Shown here one piece after another: positions 45,395 to 53,037 of a stretch of 64,000 nucleotides of DNA. The stretch is from NCBI RefSeq assembly GCF_026427355.1, contig NZ_CP102664.1:1984001-2048000 (forward strand), written 5' to 3'. The stretch comes from Sphingobium sp. JS3065 (GTDB taxonomy: Bacteria > Pseudomonadota > Alphaproteobacteria > Sphingomonadales > Sphingomonadaceae). A program made the translations under genes and the position numbers. The notes beneath the pieces are model-generated. The model was not told where the DNA came from and made no database searches. It saw only the letters and a program-made list of their open reading frames with translations. Position 1 is the first letter of the stretch. Every line of letters begins with the position of its first letter.

Positions 45395-46561
45395 ATGAAT
45401 TTCGACCTCGCAGAAGAACACAGCATGCTTGTCGACCTCGTCCGTCGATTCGTGCGCGACGAACTGCTTCCATTGGAACCGGCGCTGCTGGACCGCGAGG
45501 CCAACACCGGTGAGCTCAAACTTACGCCTGAAGAGTTGCAGCGCCTCGATGAGGCCAGCCGGGCCATGGGTCTGTGGGGCCTGGACGCACCCGAATCAGT
45601 CGGCGGGACCGACTTGCCTTATGTCGCCATGGTGGCCGTGAACGAGGCATTGGCCCACTCGATCACGCCCTACACCCTTCCGCCCGACAGCCCGAACCTA
45701 CGGATGCTCATGGCGGCGGTCAACGACCAGCAGCGCGCCGCCTACCTTGAGCCTTACGTTCGCGGCGAGACGATTTCGGCCATCGGCATTTCCGAACCGG
45801 GAGCAGGTTCCGACCCTGCGGGAATGACGACCCGTGCGGACCGGGACGGCGACGATTGGCTTCTGAACGGCCGCAAGATCTGGATCACCCGGGCGGCCGA
45901 GGCGGACTTCACGATCGTGATGGCTGTCACCGATCGCGAGAAAGGCGCGCGCGGCGGCATGTCGGCGTTCCTGGTTGATCGCGATGCTCCAGGCTTCAAT
46001 GTCACCCGCCGGATACCGATGATCGGCGGTCAGGTGTCTTACGAGGTGGAGCTTGACGACTGCCGGGTGCCCGGTTGGAAATTGTTGGGTGCCGAGGGCG
46101 GCGGCTTCAGTCCGATGCAGGTGAGGCTCAGCACACGCCGTGTGGAGATGGCTTCCTGGTCGGTCGGCATGGCCCAGCGTGCGCTCGACATGATCCTTGA
46201 ATTCGCCCCCCAGCGAAAGACGTTTGGCGCTGCACTCGCTGATCGGCAGGCGATCCAGTTCTGGGTTGCCGAGGCAGCGACGCGGATACATGCGGCTCGG
46301 CTTATGATCTACGACTGCGCGTGGAAACTCGATGAAGGCCGCGACGTGCGCTCCGAGATCTCGATGGTCAAATGGTATGCCACGGAAATGGCTTACGAAG
46401 TGGTCGACCGGGCAATGCAGACGTTCGGAGCCATGGGAATGACCAAGGAAATGCCGCTTCAGATGATGAGCGGGCGCCTGCGTACCATGCGGATTTACGA
46501 CGGTCCGACCGAAATCCACAAGTGGGTGGTTGCGCGCGACCTGTTGGGCCTCCGCCGATGA
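45395..46561 (+). CDS. Acyl-CoA dehydrogenase (ACAD10/11-like)
   Basis: 388 residues. FAD-binding motif GISEPGAGSDPAGM, C-terminal AMQTFGAMGMTKEMPL and RIYDGPTEIHKWVVAR are clear. The catalytic position reads Asp (YDGPTE) rather than Glu, as in the ACAD10/11 branch, whose members act on long, branched or hydroxylated acyl-CoAs. It is the first gene of the rightward operon and its stop overlaps the crotonase start (ATGA). A third, distinct acyl-CoA dehydrogenase in the island implies more than one dehydrogenation step. Substrate unknown. Confidence 0.88.
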   Translation: MNFDLAEEHSMLVDLVRRFVRDELLPLEPALLDREANTGELKLTPEELQRLDEASRAMGLWGLDAPESVGGTDLPYVAMVAVNEALAHSITPYTLPPDSPNLRMLMAAVNDQQRAAYLEPYVRGETISAIGISEPGAGSDPAGMTTRADRDGDDWLLNGRKIWITRAAEADFTIVMAVTDREKGARGGMSAFLVDRDAPGFNVTRRIPMIGGQVSYEVELDDCRVPGWKLLGAEGGGFSPMQVRLSTRRVEMASWSVGMAQRALDMILEFAPQRKTFGAALADRQAIQFWVAEAATRIHAARLMIYDCAWKLDEGRDVRSEISMVKWYATEMAYEVVDRAMQTFGAMGMTKEMPLQMMSGRLRTMRIYDGPTEIHKWVVARDLLGLRR

Positions 46562-47319
46562 GCGTCGTCGCGACCACCGATGGCCATGTCGGCATAGTCA
46601 CACTGACCGGCGCGCCGCACAACTTCGTGTCGTCGAGCATCATCACCGAGCTTGCCGAGCGCGTGAAGGCATTCGACGCCGACCCACTCATTCGCGCCAT
46701 CGTGCTGCAGAGCGAGGGCAAGAGCTTTTGCGCGGGCGCCGACCTCAATCAGCAGCGCTCAGCCGATGAACGGCGGACGGAGATGACGGCACTCTACGGG
46801 GCGGGAGGACGCCTGTTCGACTGCGAGACGCCGATCATCGCCGCCGTGCAGGGGCCGGCCGTCGGGGCGGGCCTGGGCCTGGCCCTGGTAGCGGACTTCC
46901 GCATCGCGGCGCCGGAGGCCCGCTTTGTGGCGAACTTCGTGAAGCTGGCCTTTCACCCCGGATTTGCCATCACCTCGACTTTGCCTGAACTGATCGGGAA
47001 GCAACGCGCGGCAATCATGCTGCTGACCGGGCGACGGATCGACGGGGCAGAGGCCTTGCGGTGGGGCCTGGTGGACGAGGTACACCCATTGGTGGAACTC
47101 GCGAGCCGAACTTTGGCCTTCGCACGGGAAATTGCCGAAAACGCGCCGCTGGCTCTTCGCGACACCCGCAGGACACTCCGCATGGGCATGGCGACCCGCG
47201 TGGTCGATCGCTTGGCTCACGAGCTTGAGCATCAGATCGCCTTGATGGAAACCGAAGACTTCCGGGAAGGCGTTCGCGCCGTGATCGAGCGGCGGCCCGG
47301 AAACTTCGTGGGCCGGTAG
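46558..47319 (+). CDS. Crotonase-family protein lacking both hydratase glutamates
   Basis: 253 residues from the ATG at 46558, overlapping the previous stop. The oxyanion-hole motifs SEGKSFCAGADLNQ and GPAVGAGLGLALVADFRIA identify the enoyl-CoA hydratase/isomerase fold. The two glutamates used by true hydratases are replaced by glycine (GLGLA) and, by alignment, a hydrophobic residue before KLAFHPG, so it is more likely an isomerase, thioesterase or ring-cleaving relative than a hydratase. It is translationally coupled to the acyl-CoA dehydrogenase. Confidence 0.85.
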   Translation: MSVVATTDGHVGIVTLTGAPHNFVSSSIITELAERVKAFDADPLIRAIVLQSEGKSFCAGADLNQQRSADERRTEMTALYGAGGRLFDCETPIIAAVQGPAVGAGLGLALVADFRIAAPEARFVANFVKLAFHPGFAITSTLPELIGKQRAAIMLLTGRRIDGAEALRWGLVDEVHPLVELASRTLAFAREIAENAPLALRDTRRTLRMGMATRVVDRLAHELEHQIALMETEDFREGVRAVIERRPGNFVGR

Positions 47320-47646
47320 AAGCCGGTTCGCGCCAGGCGCGCCAGCCGGCCGTCCCTGCTGAGGGGAATTGCCAGCTTGCCGGATCCCCCCTCCAGCGGG
47401 CCGCCAAGATGCGATCCGCCGGGGGAAGGATCGCAACCAGCCTTCGCCAGCGCGGAATCTGGTCACGGCGCCAGATGCCACCAAACCACCTTCGATTTCA
47501 TATCAGCAAATATCCCCAACGCTCGCGCATTGATCGCATTTGTAATAATTAAACAATCATTCGAGCAAAGCATCGGCCGGCATTGTTCCGTGGCATCCAC
47601 CGCACTATTCAGTCCGTGGAGACAATAATTAAAAGAGATAGTATAG
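47320..47646. other. Intergenic region before the second aldehyde dehydrogenase
   Basis: 327 bases. The first 200 are GC-rich without a reading frame of interest; the last 120 are AT-rich (TTGTAATAATTAAACAATC and later AATAATTAAAAGAG) and look promoter-like, though no confident -35/-10 pair with 17-base spacing was found. It suggests the genes from 47647 on have their own promoter. Confidence 0.45.
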
Positions 47647-49137
47647 ATGACGGCAGTGAAGCCCCTTTCATCGGTTTTAAACCGCCTGAACCTGCCTCAA
47701 CTCTTGCTTATTGACGGAGAATTGCAGGCTGCGTCTTCCGGCAAGACTTACGAGGTACACGATCCGGCGACCGGCAAGCCAATCGCATCAGTGGCGCATG
47801 GCGCGAGCGCGGACGTAGATCTGGCGGTCTCGGCCGCACGCCGGGCCTTCGAGAACCGACGGTGGCGAGGATTGACCGCCGAGGCACGATCTCGGATTCT
47901 GTTGCGGCTGGCTGATCTCGTCGAAGTTCATGCCGAGGAACTCGCCCATCTGGACATTCTGAACAACGGAATGCCGCTGGCCATGGCCAATGCGCTGGCA
48001 GCCGCGTCTGCGGCTCGCGTCCGCTCGGCAGCCGCCTTGAGCTCGCGCATTTACGGCAAGAACGCTTCGGCCGCGATTTCGGGAAACGGCTCCGAGATGC
48101 ATGCCTATACCGCAAAGGAGCCGGTCGGGGTGGTCGGCTTGATCCTGCCGTGGAACGCTCCGATGGCATCGTTCCTTGGTAAGGTTTCCACCGCTCTGGC
48201 CGCAGGATGCACGTGCATCGTGAAACCCGCAGAAGCGACTCCGCTCACGGCTTTGCTTCTTGGCGAACTGGCCCTGGAAGCGGGCGTGCCACCCGGCGTC
48301 GTGAATGTCGTTCACGGCTTCGGGGATGCTGGCCAGGCACTGGTCGATCATCCCGATGTAGACAAGATTTCCTTCACGGGCTCGACCGCCGTGGGAAAGC
48401 AGATCGTTCGATCCTGCGCCGACAACCTCAAGCGGATCACCTTGGAACTGGGCGGAAAATCCGCAAACATCATATTCGACGATGCCGATATGACCGTCGC
48501 CATTCCCGGGGCCGCGCACGCCATTTTCATGAATGCGGGGCAGGCTTGCCTAGCCGGATCCCGCTTGTTCGTTCAGCGCCGAGCCCTCGATACCGTTCTG
48601 GAGGGCCTCAGCGATATCGCCGGCAAGATCAGGCTCGGCAGCGGATTCGATCCGGAGACGCAAATGGGGCCATTGGTCTCCCAACGGCAGCTTGAGCGGG
48701 TAACCGGTTACATCGAGCAAGGGCGGACAGACGGTGCCAAGCTGGTAACCGGCGGCGGCCGTCGCGATGGCGACGGCTACTTCGTCGAACCCACCATATT
48801 TCTCGATCCTCCCGCCGACAGCGGAATATATCGTGAAGAGATTTTTGGCCCGGTACTGGTCGTCAAGTCGTTCGACAGTATCGACGAGGTCGTCGAGGCA
48901 GCGAACGACACGCGATATGGTCTGGCCGGCGGGGTGTTTACAACAAATGTGAACACGGCCCATCTGGTCGCGGGGCAACTGAAGACCGGAACCGTCTGGG
49001 TGAATTGCTACGGACATCTGCACCCAACGATGCCGTTTGGTGGTTACAAGGAATCCGGATGGGGTCGCGAGATCGATGAACAAGGCCTTGAAGCGTTTCT
49101 CGAAACCAAGTCAGTCTTCGTCAAATTGAATCAATAA
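47647..49137 (+). CDS. Aldehyde dehydrogenase
   Basis: 496 residues. Asn-170 (ILPWNAP), Glu-267 (TLELGGKSAN) and Cys-301 (NAGQACLAGSR) form the usual active site. The ribosome site is weak (AAAGAGA, 10 bases upstream). It is followed after about 100 bases by a PQQ alcohol dehydrogenase, a natural pairing: the quinohaemoprotein oxidises an alcohol to an aldehyde in the periplasm and an aldehyde dehydrogenase takes it to the acid. Cytoplasmic location is expected because there is no signal peptide. Confidence 0.92.
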   Translation: MTAVKPLSSVLNRLNLPQLLLIDGELQAASSGKTYEVHDPATGKPIASVAHGASADVDLAVSAARRAFENRRWRGLTAEARSRILLRLADLVEVHAEELAHLDILNNGMPLAMANALAAASAARVRSAAALSSRIYGKNASAAISGNGSEMHAYTAKEPVGVVGLILPWNAPMASFLGKVSTALAAGCTCIVKPAEATPLTALLLGELALEAGVPPGVVNVVHGFGDAGQALVDHPDVDKISFTGSTAVGKQIVRSCADNLKRITLELGGKSANIIFDDADMTVAIPGAAHAIFMNAGQACLAGSRLFVQRRALDTVLEGLSDIAGKIRLGSGFDPETQMGPLVSQRQLERVTGYIEQGRTDGAKLVTGGGRRDGDGYFVEPTIFLDPPADSGIYREEIFGPVLVVKSFDSIDEVVEAANDTRYGLAGGVFTTNVNTAHLVAGQLKTGTVWVNCYGHLHPTMPFGGYKESGWGREIDEQGLEAFLETKSVFVKLNQ

Positions 49138-49256
49138 CGTGAATGACCCGTCGATTTTCCCTGCGATACTGGGCCGGGCGGCCAACCCCAGTTGACGAAA
49201 ACGCTGCCTTCTCGTCGTCGTTGTGCTTGGCCTCAAAAATGGATCGGACTGTAGGC

Positions 49257-51371
49257 ATGCTTGCAACCTGCAAACTTTCCTCTTGCCTTCTACGCGGCTT
49301 TATAGCCTCGCTCGGTTTTATTTCTTTGGTATCGTGCGAGAATACCTCCAATATTGCTGGTGGCAACAACAACGACATAATCATGTCGGGCACGGATGGC
49401 GACGACTGGCCAGCATTTGGCAGGACATATGATGAGCAACATTATAGTCCTTTAACGGAAATAAACGGCGGCAACGTTGCTACGCTTGGCCTTGCCTGGA
49501 AAATAGACCTTCCCGTGTCGAATGTAACGTTCACGCAACCGCTAGAAGTTGGCGGCATACTTTATTATACTATAGGATATAGCGTAATATCTGCCGTAGA
49601 CGCCACGACCGGCAAAGAGTTGTGGATCTATGATCCTCATGTCACAGACGAGATCGGCGAGAAACAGCGAGCCAGTTGGGGGCCCCGTGGGATCGCGTAC
49701 TGGAATGGAAAGATTATCGCATCGACACTCGATGGAAAGTTATTCGCAGTCAGTGCAAGTAGTGGCAAGCTGCTCTGGTCACAGGATACCACCGAAGGAC
49801 CAAATGACGGCCGCTTTATCAGCGGCGCGCCCCGCGTGTTCCGTGGCAAGGTCATCATAGGTCACGGCGGCGCTGACACCGGAAATGTTCGCGGCTATGT
49901 CACGGCCTATAATGCGGATACCGGCGCGCGTCTCTGGCGTTTCTACACTGTCCCGGGCGATCCGGCGAAAGGTTTTGAAGACGACGCACAGCGCATGGCC
50001 GCAAAGACATGGCGCGGCGAATGGTGGAAGCGCGGCGGCGGCGGAACTGCCTGGAATGCCTTTACCTATGACGCCGAATTGGACAGGATTTACGTCGGCA
50101 CGGGCAATGGCGCGCCGTGGAACCAGGAGCTTCGCAGTCCGGGTGGCGGCGACAATCTATTCCTGTCTTCCGTTGTCGCCCTGGACGCGAATACCGGAAA
50201 ATATGTCTGGCATTATCAAACCAATCCCGGAGAAAGCTGGGATTTTAATTCGACGATGGATATGACCCTGGCGACCGTCAATATCGATGGCAAAAGCCGT
50301 CGGATATTGATGCATGCTCCGAAGAATGGCTTCTTTTACGTTCTGGATCGTGATTCCGGCAAGCTTATCTCCGCCGAGCCATATACGACCGTAAACTGGG
50401 CCAAAAGCATTGACTTGCAGACAGGTCGGCCTGTCGAGAATCCCGAAGCCCGTTTCCCGGATGGCAAAGGCAGGATCCAGCCCGGATCGGCCGGCGGCCA
50501 TAACTGGATGGCGCAGGCTTTCAGTCCACAAACGGGGCTGCTCTATCTGCCGACCACGGAACGAGGGATGTCTTACGATCGAACGGGCATCGACGCGAAG
50601 TCGTGGCAGCGCCAACCGAACATGGTCCTGGATTCGGGATACAAACGAAACCCCATCACCGCGCCTTTCCCTGCTGGACCAGAGTATGCAAGCGCGCTGA
50701 AGGCGTGGAACCCGGTGACGCAAAGGCCCGCCTGGTCCATCCCGCAGCGCGGTCTCTTCAACGGCGGGGTCCTGGCGACGGCAGGAAATCTGGTATTCCA
50801 GGGCAATGCCGAAGGCTATCTCGTGGCTTATGCCGCCGATACGGGCAAAGTGCTGTGGCGCTTCAATGCCCAGAACGGAATTTTGGCAGCGCCGATCGCC
50901 TATCGTGTGAACGGCCGACAGTACCTTACCGTGCTGACCGGATTTGGCGCGATTGCGGGAGGCATGGGGCCCGATTCAGCTCGTCTAGGTTGGGATTATC
51001 GCCAGCAGCAGCGTCGGGTATTGACCTTTGTTTTGGGAGGCCGGGAAACTTTACCGCCCTACAAAAAGGAGGTGGAGCCTATTCTGCGTACGCCGGACTT
51101 CAAGATCGACGCCGCATTGGCGCTAGAAGGGGCTACGATCTTCGGTCGCAAATGCATGGCCTGTCATGGGCCAGGCGCGATCGCGGGCGGCACCGGCCCC
51201 GACCTTCGCAAGTCGGCAATCGTGCCCGACATGGATGTCTTCGATCAAATCGTTCGGCAAGGCGCGGCAAAGGGGCTGGGCATGCCAGAATTTGATGAGC
51301 TTAAAGCCCACGATCTCCAGGCTTTGCAGCATTATGTTCGGCAACAGGCTGCCCTGGCCAAAGACGAATAG
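49257..51371 (+). CDS. PQQ-dependent quinohaemoprotein alcohol dehydrogenase
   Basis: About 704 residues if translation starts at 49257, where MLATCKLSSCLLRGFIASLG then FISLVSC gives a lipoprotein-like or secretory signal; the frame opens at 49143 and the start is uncertain. An eight-bladed PQQ propeller (WPAFGRTYDEQHYSPLTEIN; GESWDFNSTMD; APKNGFFYVLDRDSGKLI; GRFISGAPRVFRGKVIIGHGG in part) is joined to a C-terminal cytochrome c domain with KCMACHGP and MPEFDELKAHDLQAL. The enzyme oxidises alcohols in the periplasm and passes electrons to the respiratory chain. No PQQ synthesis genes lie in the window. Confidence 0.9.
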   Translation: MLATCKLSSCLLRGFIASLGFISLVSCENTSNIAGGNNNDIIMSGTDGDDWPAFGRTYDEQHYSPLTEINGGNVATLGLAWKIDLPVSNVTFTQPLEVGGILYYTIGYSVISAVDATTGKELWIYDPHVTDEIGEKQRASWGPRGIAYWNGKIIASTLDGKLFAVSASSGKLLWSQDTTEGPNDGRFISGAPRVFRGKVIIGHGGADTGNVRGYVTAYNADTGARLWRFYTVPGDPAKGFEDDAQRMAAKTWRGEWWKRGGGGTAWNAFTYDAELDRIYVGTGNGAPWNQELRSPGGGDNLFLSSVVALDANTGKYVWHYQTNPGESWDFNSTMDMTLATVNIDGKSRRILMHAPKNGFFYVLDRDSGKLISAEPYTTVNWAKSIDLQTGRPVENPEARFPDGKGRIQPGSAGGHNWMAQAFSPQTGLLYLPTTERGMSYDRTGIDAKSWQRQPNMVLDSGYKRNPITAPFPAGPEYASALKAWNPVTQRPAWSIPQRGLFNGGVLATAGNLVFQGNAEGYLVAYAADTGKVLWRFNAQNGILAAPIAYRVNGRQYLTVLTGFGAIAGGMGPDSARLGWDYRQQQRRVLTFVLGGRETLPPYKKEVEPILRTPDFKIDAALALEGATIFGRKCMACHGPGAIAGGTGPDLRKSAIVPDMDVFDQIVRQGAAKGLGMPEFDELKAHDLQALQHYVRQQAALAKDE

Positions 51372-51880
51372 CGTCAATCAGGTGCTGAACGCTGCGCGGC
51401 CACAATCAGGATGCCGGGCGACTTGTCCTAGCGGGATCAAGCCATCGGCGAGCAGCGTCCGCGACATTGACTGCACACCTTGGCTGAGACGGCTGATGGC
51501 CTTTTACCGGGCCCGGGTCGTACACCGTCAAGTTTCGTGGCAACCTTTGATGTCGCGACAATGCCCTGAACTGCTCCCTTGATCTGGCGCGCGGCGTTCA
51601 AGAGATGGGATGCGGGATTCCCCAGGACTATCGGCTTTCCCGTCGAATCGGGGCTGAATGACTGACCGGCTGAGGCCGGTAGGATCATGCGGAGGGGCTG
51701 AAGCCAGCATCCGACTGAAGTCGGAGGGGTTTCTCCTCATGGACTCTAAAGCCATTCCAGCTTTCGGACACGCCGGGTAATCTTCAAACTTGTATGTAAT
51801 GGTTTGGAGACCATCCGAATTCACCTTGTCGAGCACGCCAAAGCCTCATTATCTGGACGTCTACTTGCTGAGGACGCATC
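51372..51880. other. Intergenic region before the F420-type genes
   Basis: 509 bases without a convincing gene. It contains a cluster of small hairpins with TGAR loops (51665-51724) and otherwise unstructured GC-rich sequence. It separates the PQQ dehydrogenase from the LLM oxidoreductase and probably holds the promoter for the latter. Confidence 0.5.
51665..51724. repeat. Three small hairpins sharing a TGAR loop
   Basis: ACCGGC-TGAG-GCCGGT (51665-51680), GGC-TGAA-GCC (51697-51705) and CCGAC-TGAA-GTCGG (51711-51724) occur within 60 bases. The stems differ but the tetraloop is the same, a pattern seen in some mobile-element-linked extragenic repeats. They are 150-200 bases upstream of the LLM gene. 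Confidence 0.55.
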
Positions 51881-52978
51881 ATGGCCCGTGAAATTGAATA
51901 TTGGAGCAACCTTGTTCAGCCTGCTGATAAGGGCGTGGCGGGGATCGTCGATTGGGCCTGTCGCCTCGAAGCCGATGGCTGGCACGGCGGCTCTCTGGTC
52001 GACAGCCAATGTTTTCGTTCTGATGCCTTCGTCACCCTGGCAGGGTGCGCCGCCGCCACCACGCGGCTGCAACTCGGCACCGGAACCAGCAATCCGGTAA
52101 CGAGACACCCCTCGGCCCTGGCGGCAGCCACCGCAGGCTTGCAAATGCTGTCCAAGGGCCGAATGATGCTGGGCATCGGGCGAGGCGATTCGGCGCTGGC
52201 GCATGTGGGCGCGTCTCCGATCTCGGTGTCGCTGTTTGAAAAGTCGTTGGCGACGCTGCAAGCCTATCTTCAAGGCAAAAGCGTCCCACTCGAAACGGCT
52301 GCGGATTTTCTGCCGGAAAAGATCCGAGGGTTTGACAAGCTGGCACTTAACCACGCGCCCGAGGGAAGCAGGTTGACATACCTGCCGAACGAATTCGCCA
52401 AGCCGGCGATCGAAGCGGCCTGCACGGGGCCCAAAGTGATTGCTGCGGCCGCACGTCATGCCGACGCGATCTCGTTCTCGCTTGGTGCTGATCGAGAGCG
52501 CCTCAAATGGGGTATCGAAGTGGCGCGCGAAGCATTGGTCGCCGCAGGCCGCGATCCGTCGCAGGTCAAGTTTGCTGCCTTCCTCCCGCTGTTTCCCCAT
52601 CCCAACATCGATGTCTCGCGAAAGCTCGCCGAGGGGCGCGTGTCCGTCCACGCCCGTTTTTCCATCATGAACAAGCAGATCGTAACGCCGGCCAATGAAG
52701 TTCAGCGCGAAACTTTCAAGCGCGTGGCAGAGACTTACGATATGGCGAAGCACGGCTCGGCCGGTAGTGATCAGGCACAGGTATTAAGCCCGGAGTTCAT
52801 CGATCAATTCGCGCTGACGGGCGATCCGGAGAGCTGCATAGAGCGGATCAATGCAATCCTCGAACTGGGCTTCGATCGGCTCCACCTTTGGGCAGCAGCA
52901 GGCGAATCCGAAATGGGTACAGAAAGTTACACGATGGCTGCGGAAAAGGTTCTCCCCAAGCTATCGCATACTATCTAA
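51881..52978 (+). CDS. Luciferase-like (LLM) oxidoreductase, probably F420-dependent
   Basis: 365 residues of the bacterial luciferase-like TIM-barrel family: an early YWSNLVQPADKGVAGIVDWA, the TTRLQLGTGTSNPVTRHPSA strand-loop that lies near the flavin or deazaflavin phosphate, and GRMMLGIGRGDSALAHVG. The last third has DPESCIERINAILELGFDRL. Family members use F420 or FMN. The adjacent downstream gene makes the F420 chromophore FO, which argues for F420, but this is inference. It would reduce or oxidise a catabolic intermediate in the cytoplasm. A gap of 59 bases separates it from fbiC. Confidence 0.85.
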   Translation: MAREIEYWSNLVQPADKGVAGIVDWACRLEADGWHGGSLVDSQCFRSDAFVTLAGCAAATTRLQLGTGTSNPVTRHPSALAAATAGLQMLSKGRMMLGIGRGDSALAHVGASPISVSLFEKSLATLQAYLQGKSVPLETAADFLPEKIRGFDKLALNHAPEGSRLTYLPNEFAKPAIEAACTGPKVIAAAARHADAISFSLGADRERLKWGIEVAREALVAAGRDPSQVKFAAFLPLFPHPNIDVSRKLAEGRVSVHARFSIMNKQIVTPANEVQRETFKRVAETYDMAKHGSAGSDQAQVLSPEFIDQFALTGDPESCIERINAILELGFDRLHLWAAAGESEMGTESYTMAAEKVLPKLSHTI

Positions 52979-53037
52979 GATTTTCGAGAACGGCGCATGT
53001 GAACCTTAAGCCGCGGACCCTTTAGACCAGGATCGCC

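Noticed and set aside
49143..49256. Upstream part of the PQQ dehydrogenase frame as real N-terminus
   Set aside because: It would place 38 polar residues before the export signal and has no ribosome site, so a later start is preferred.
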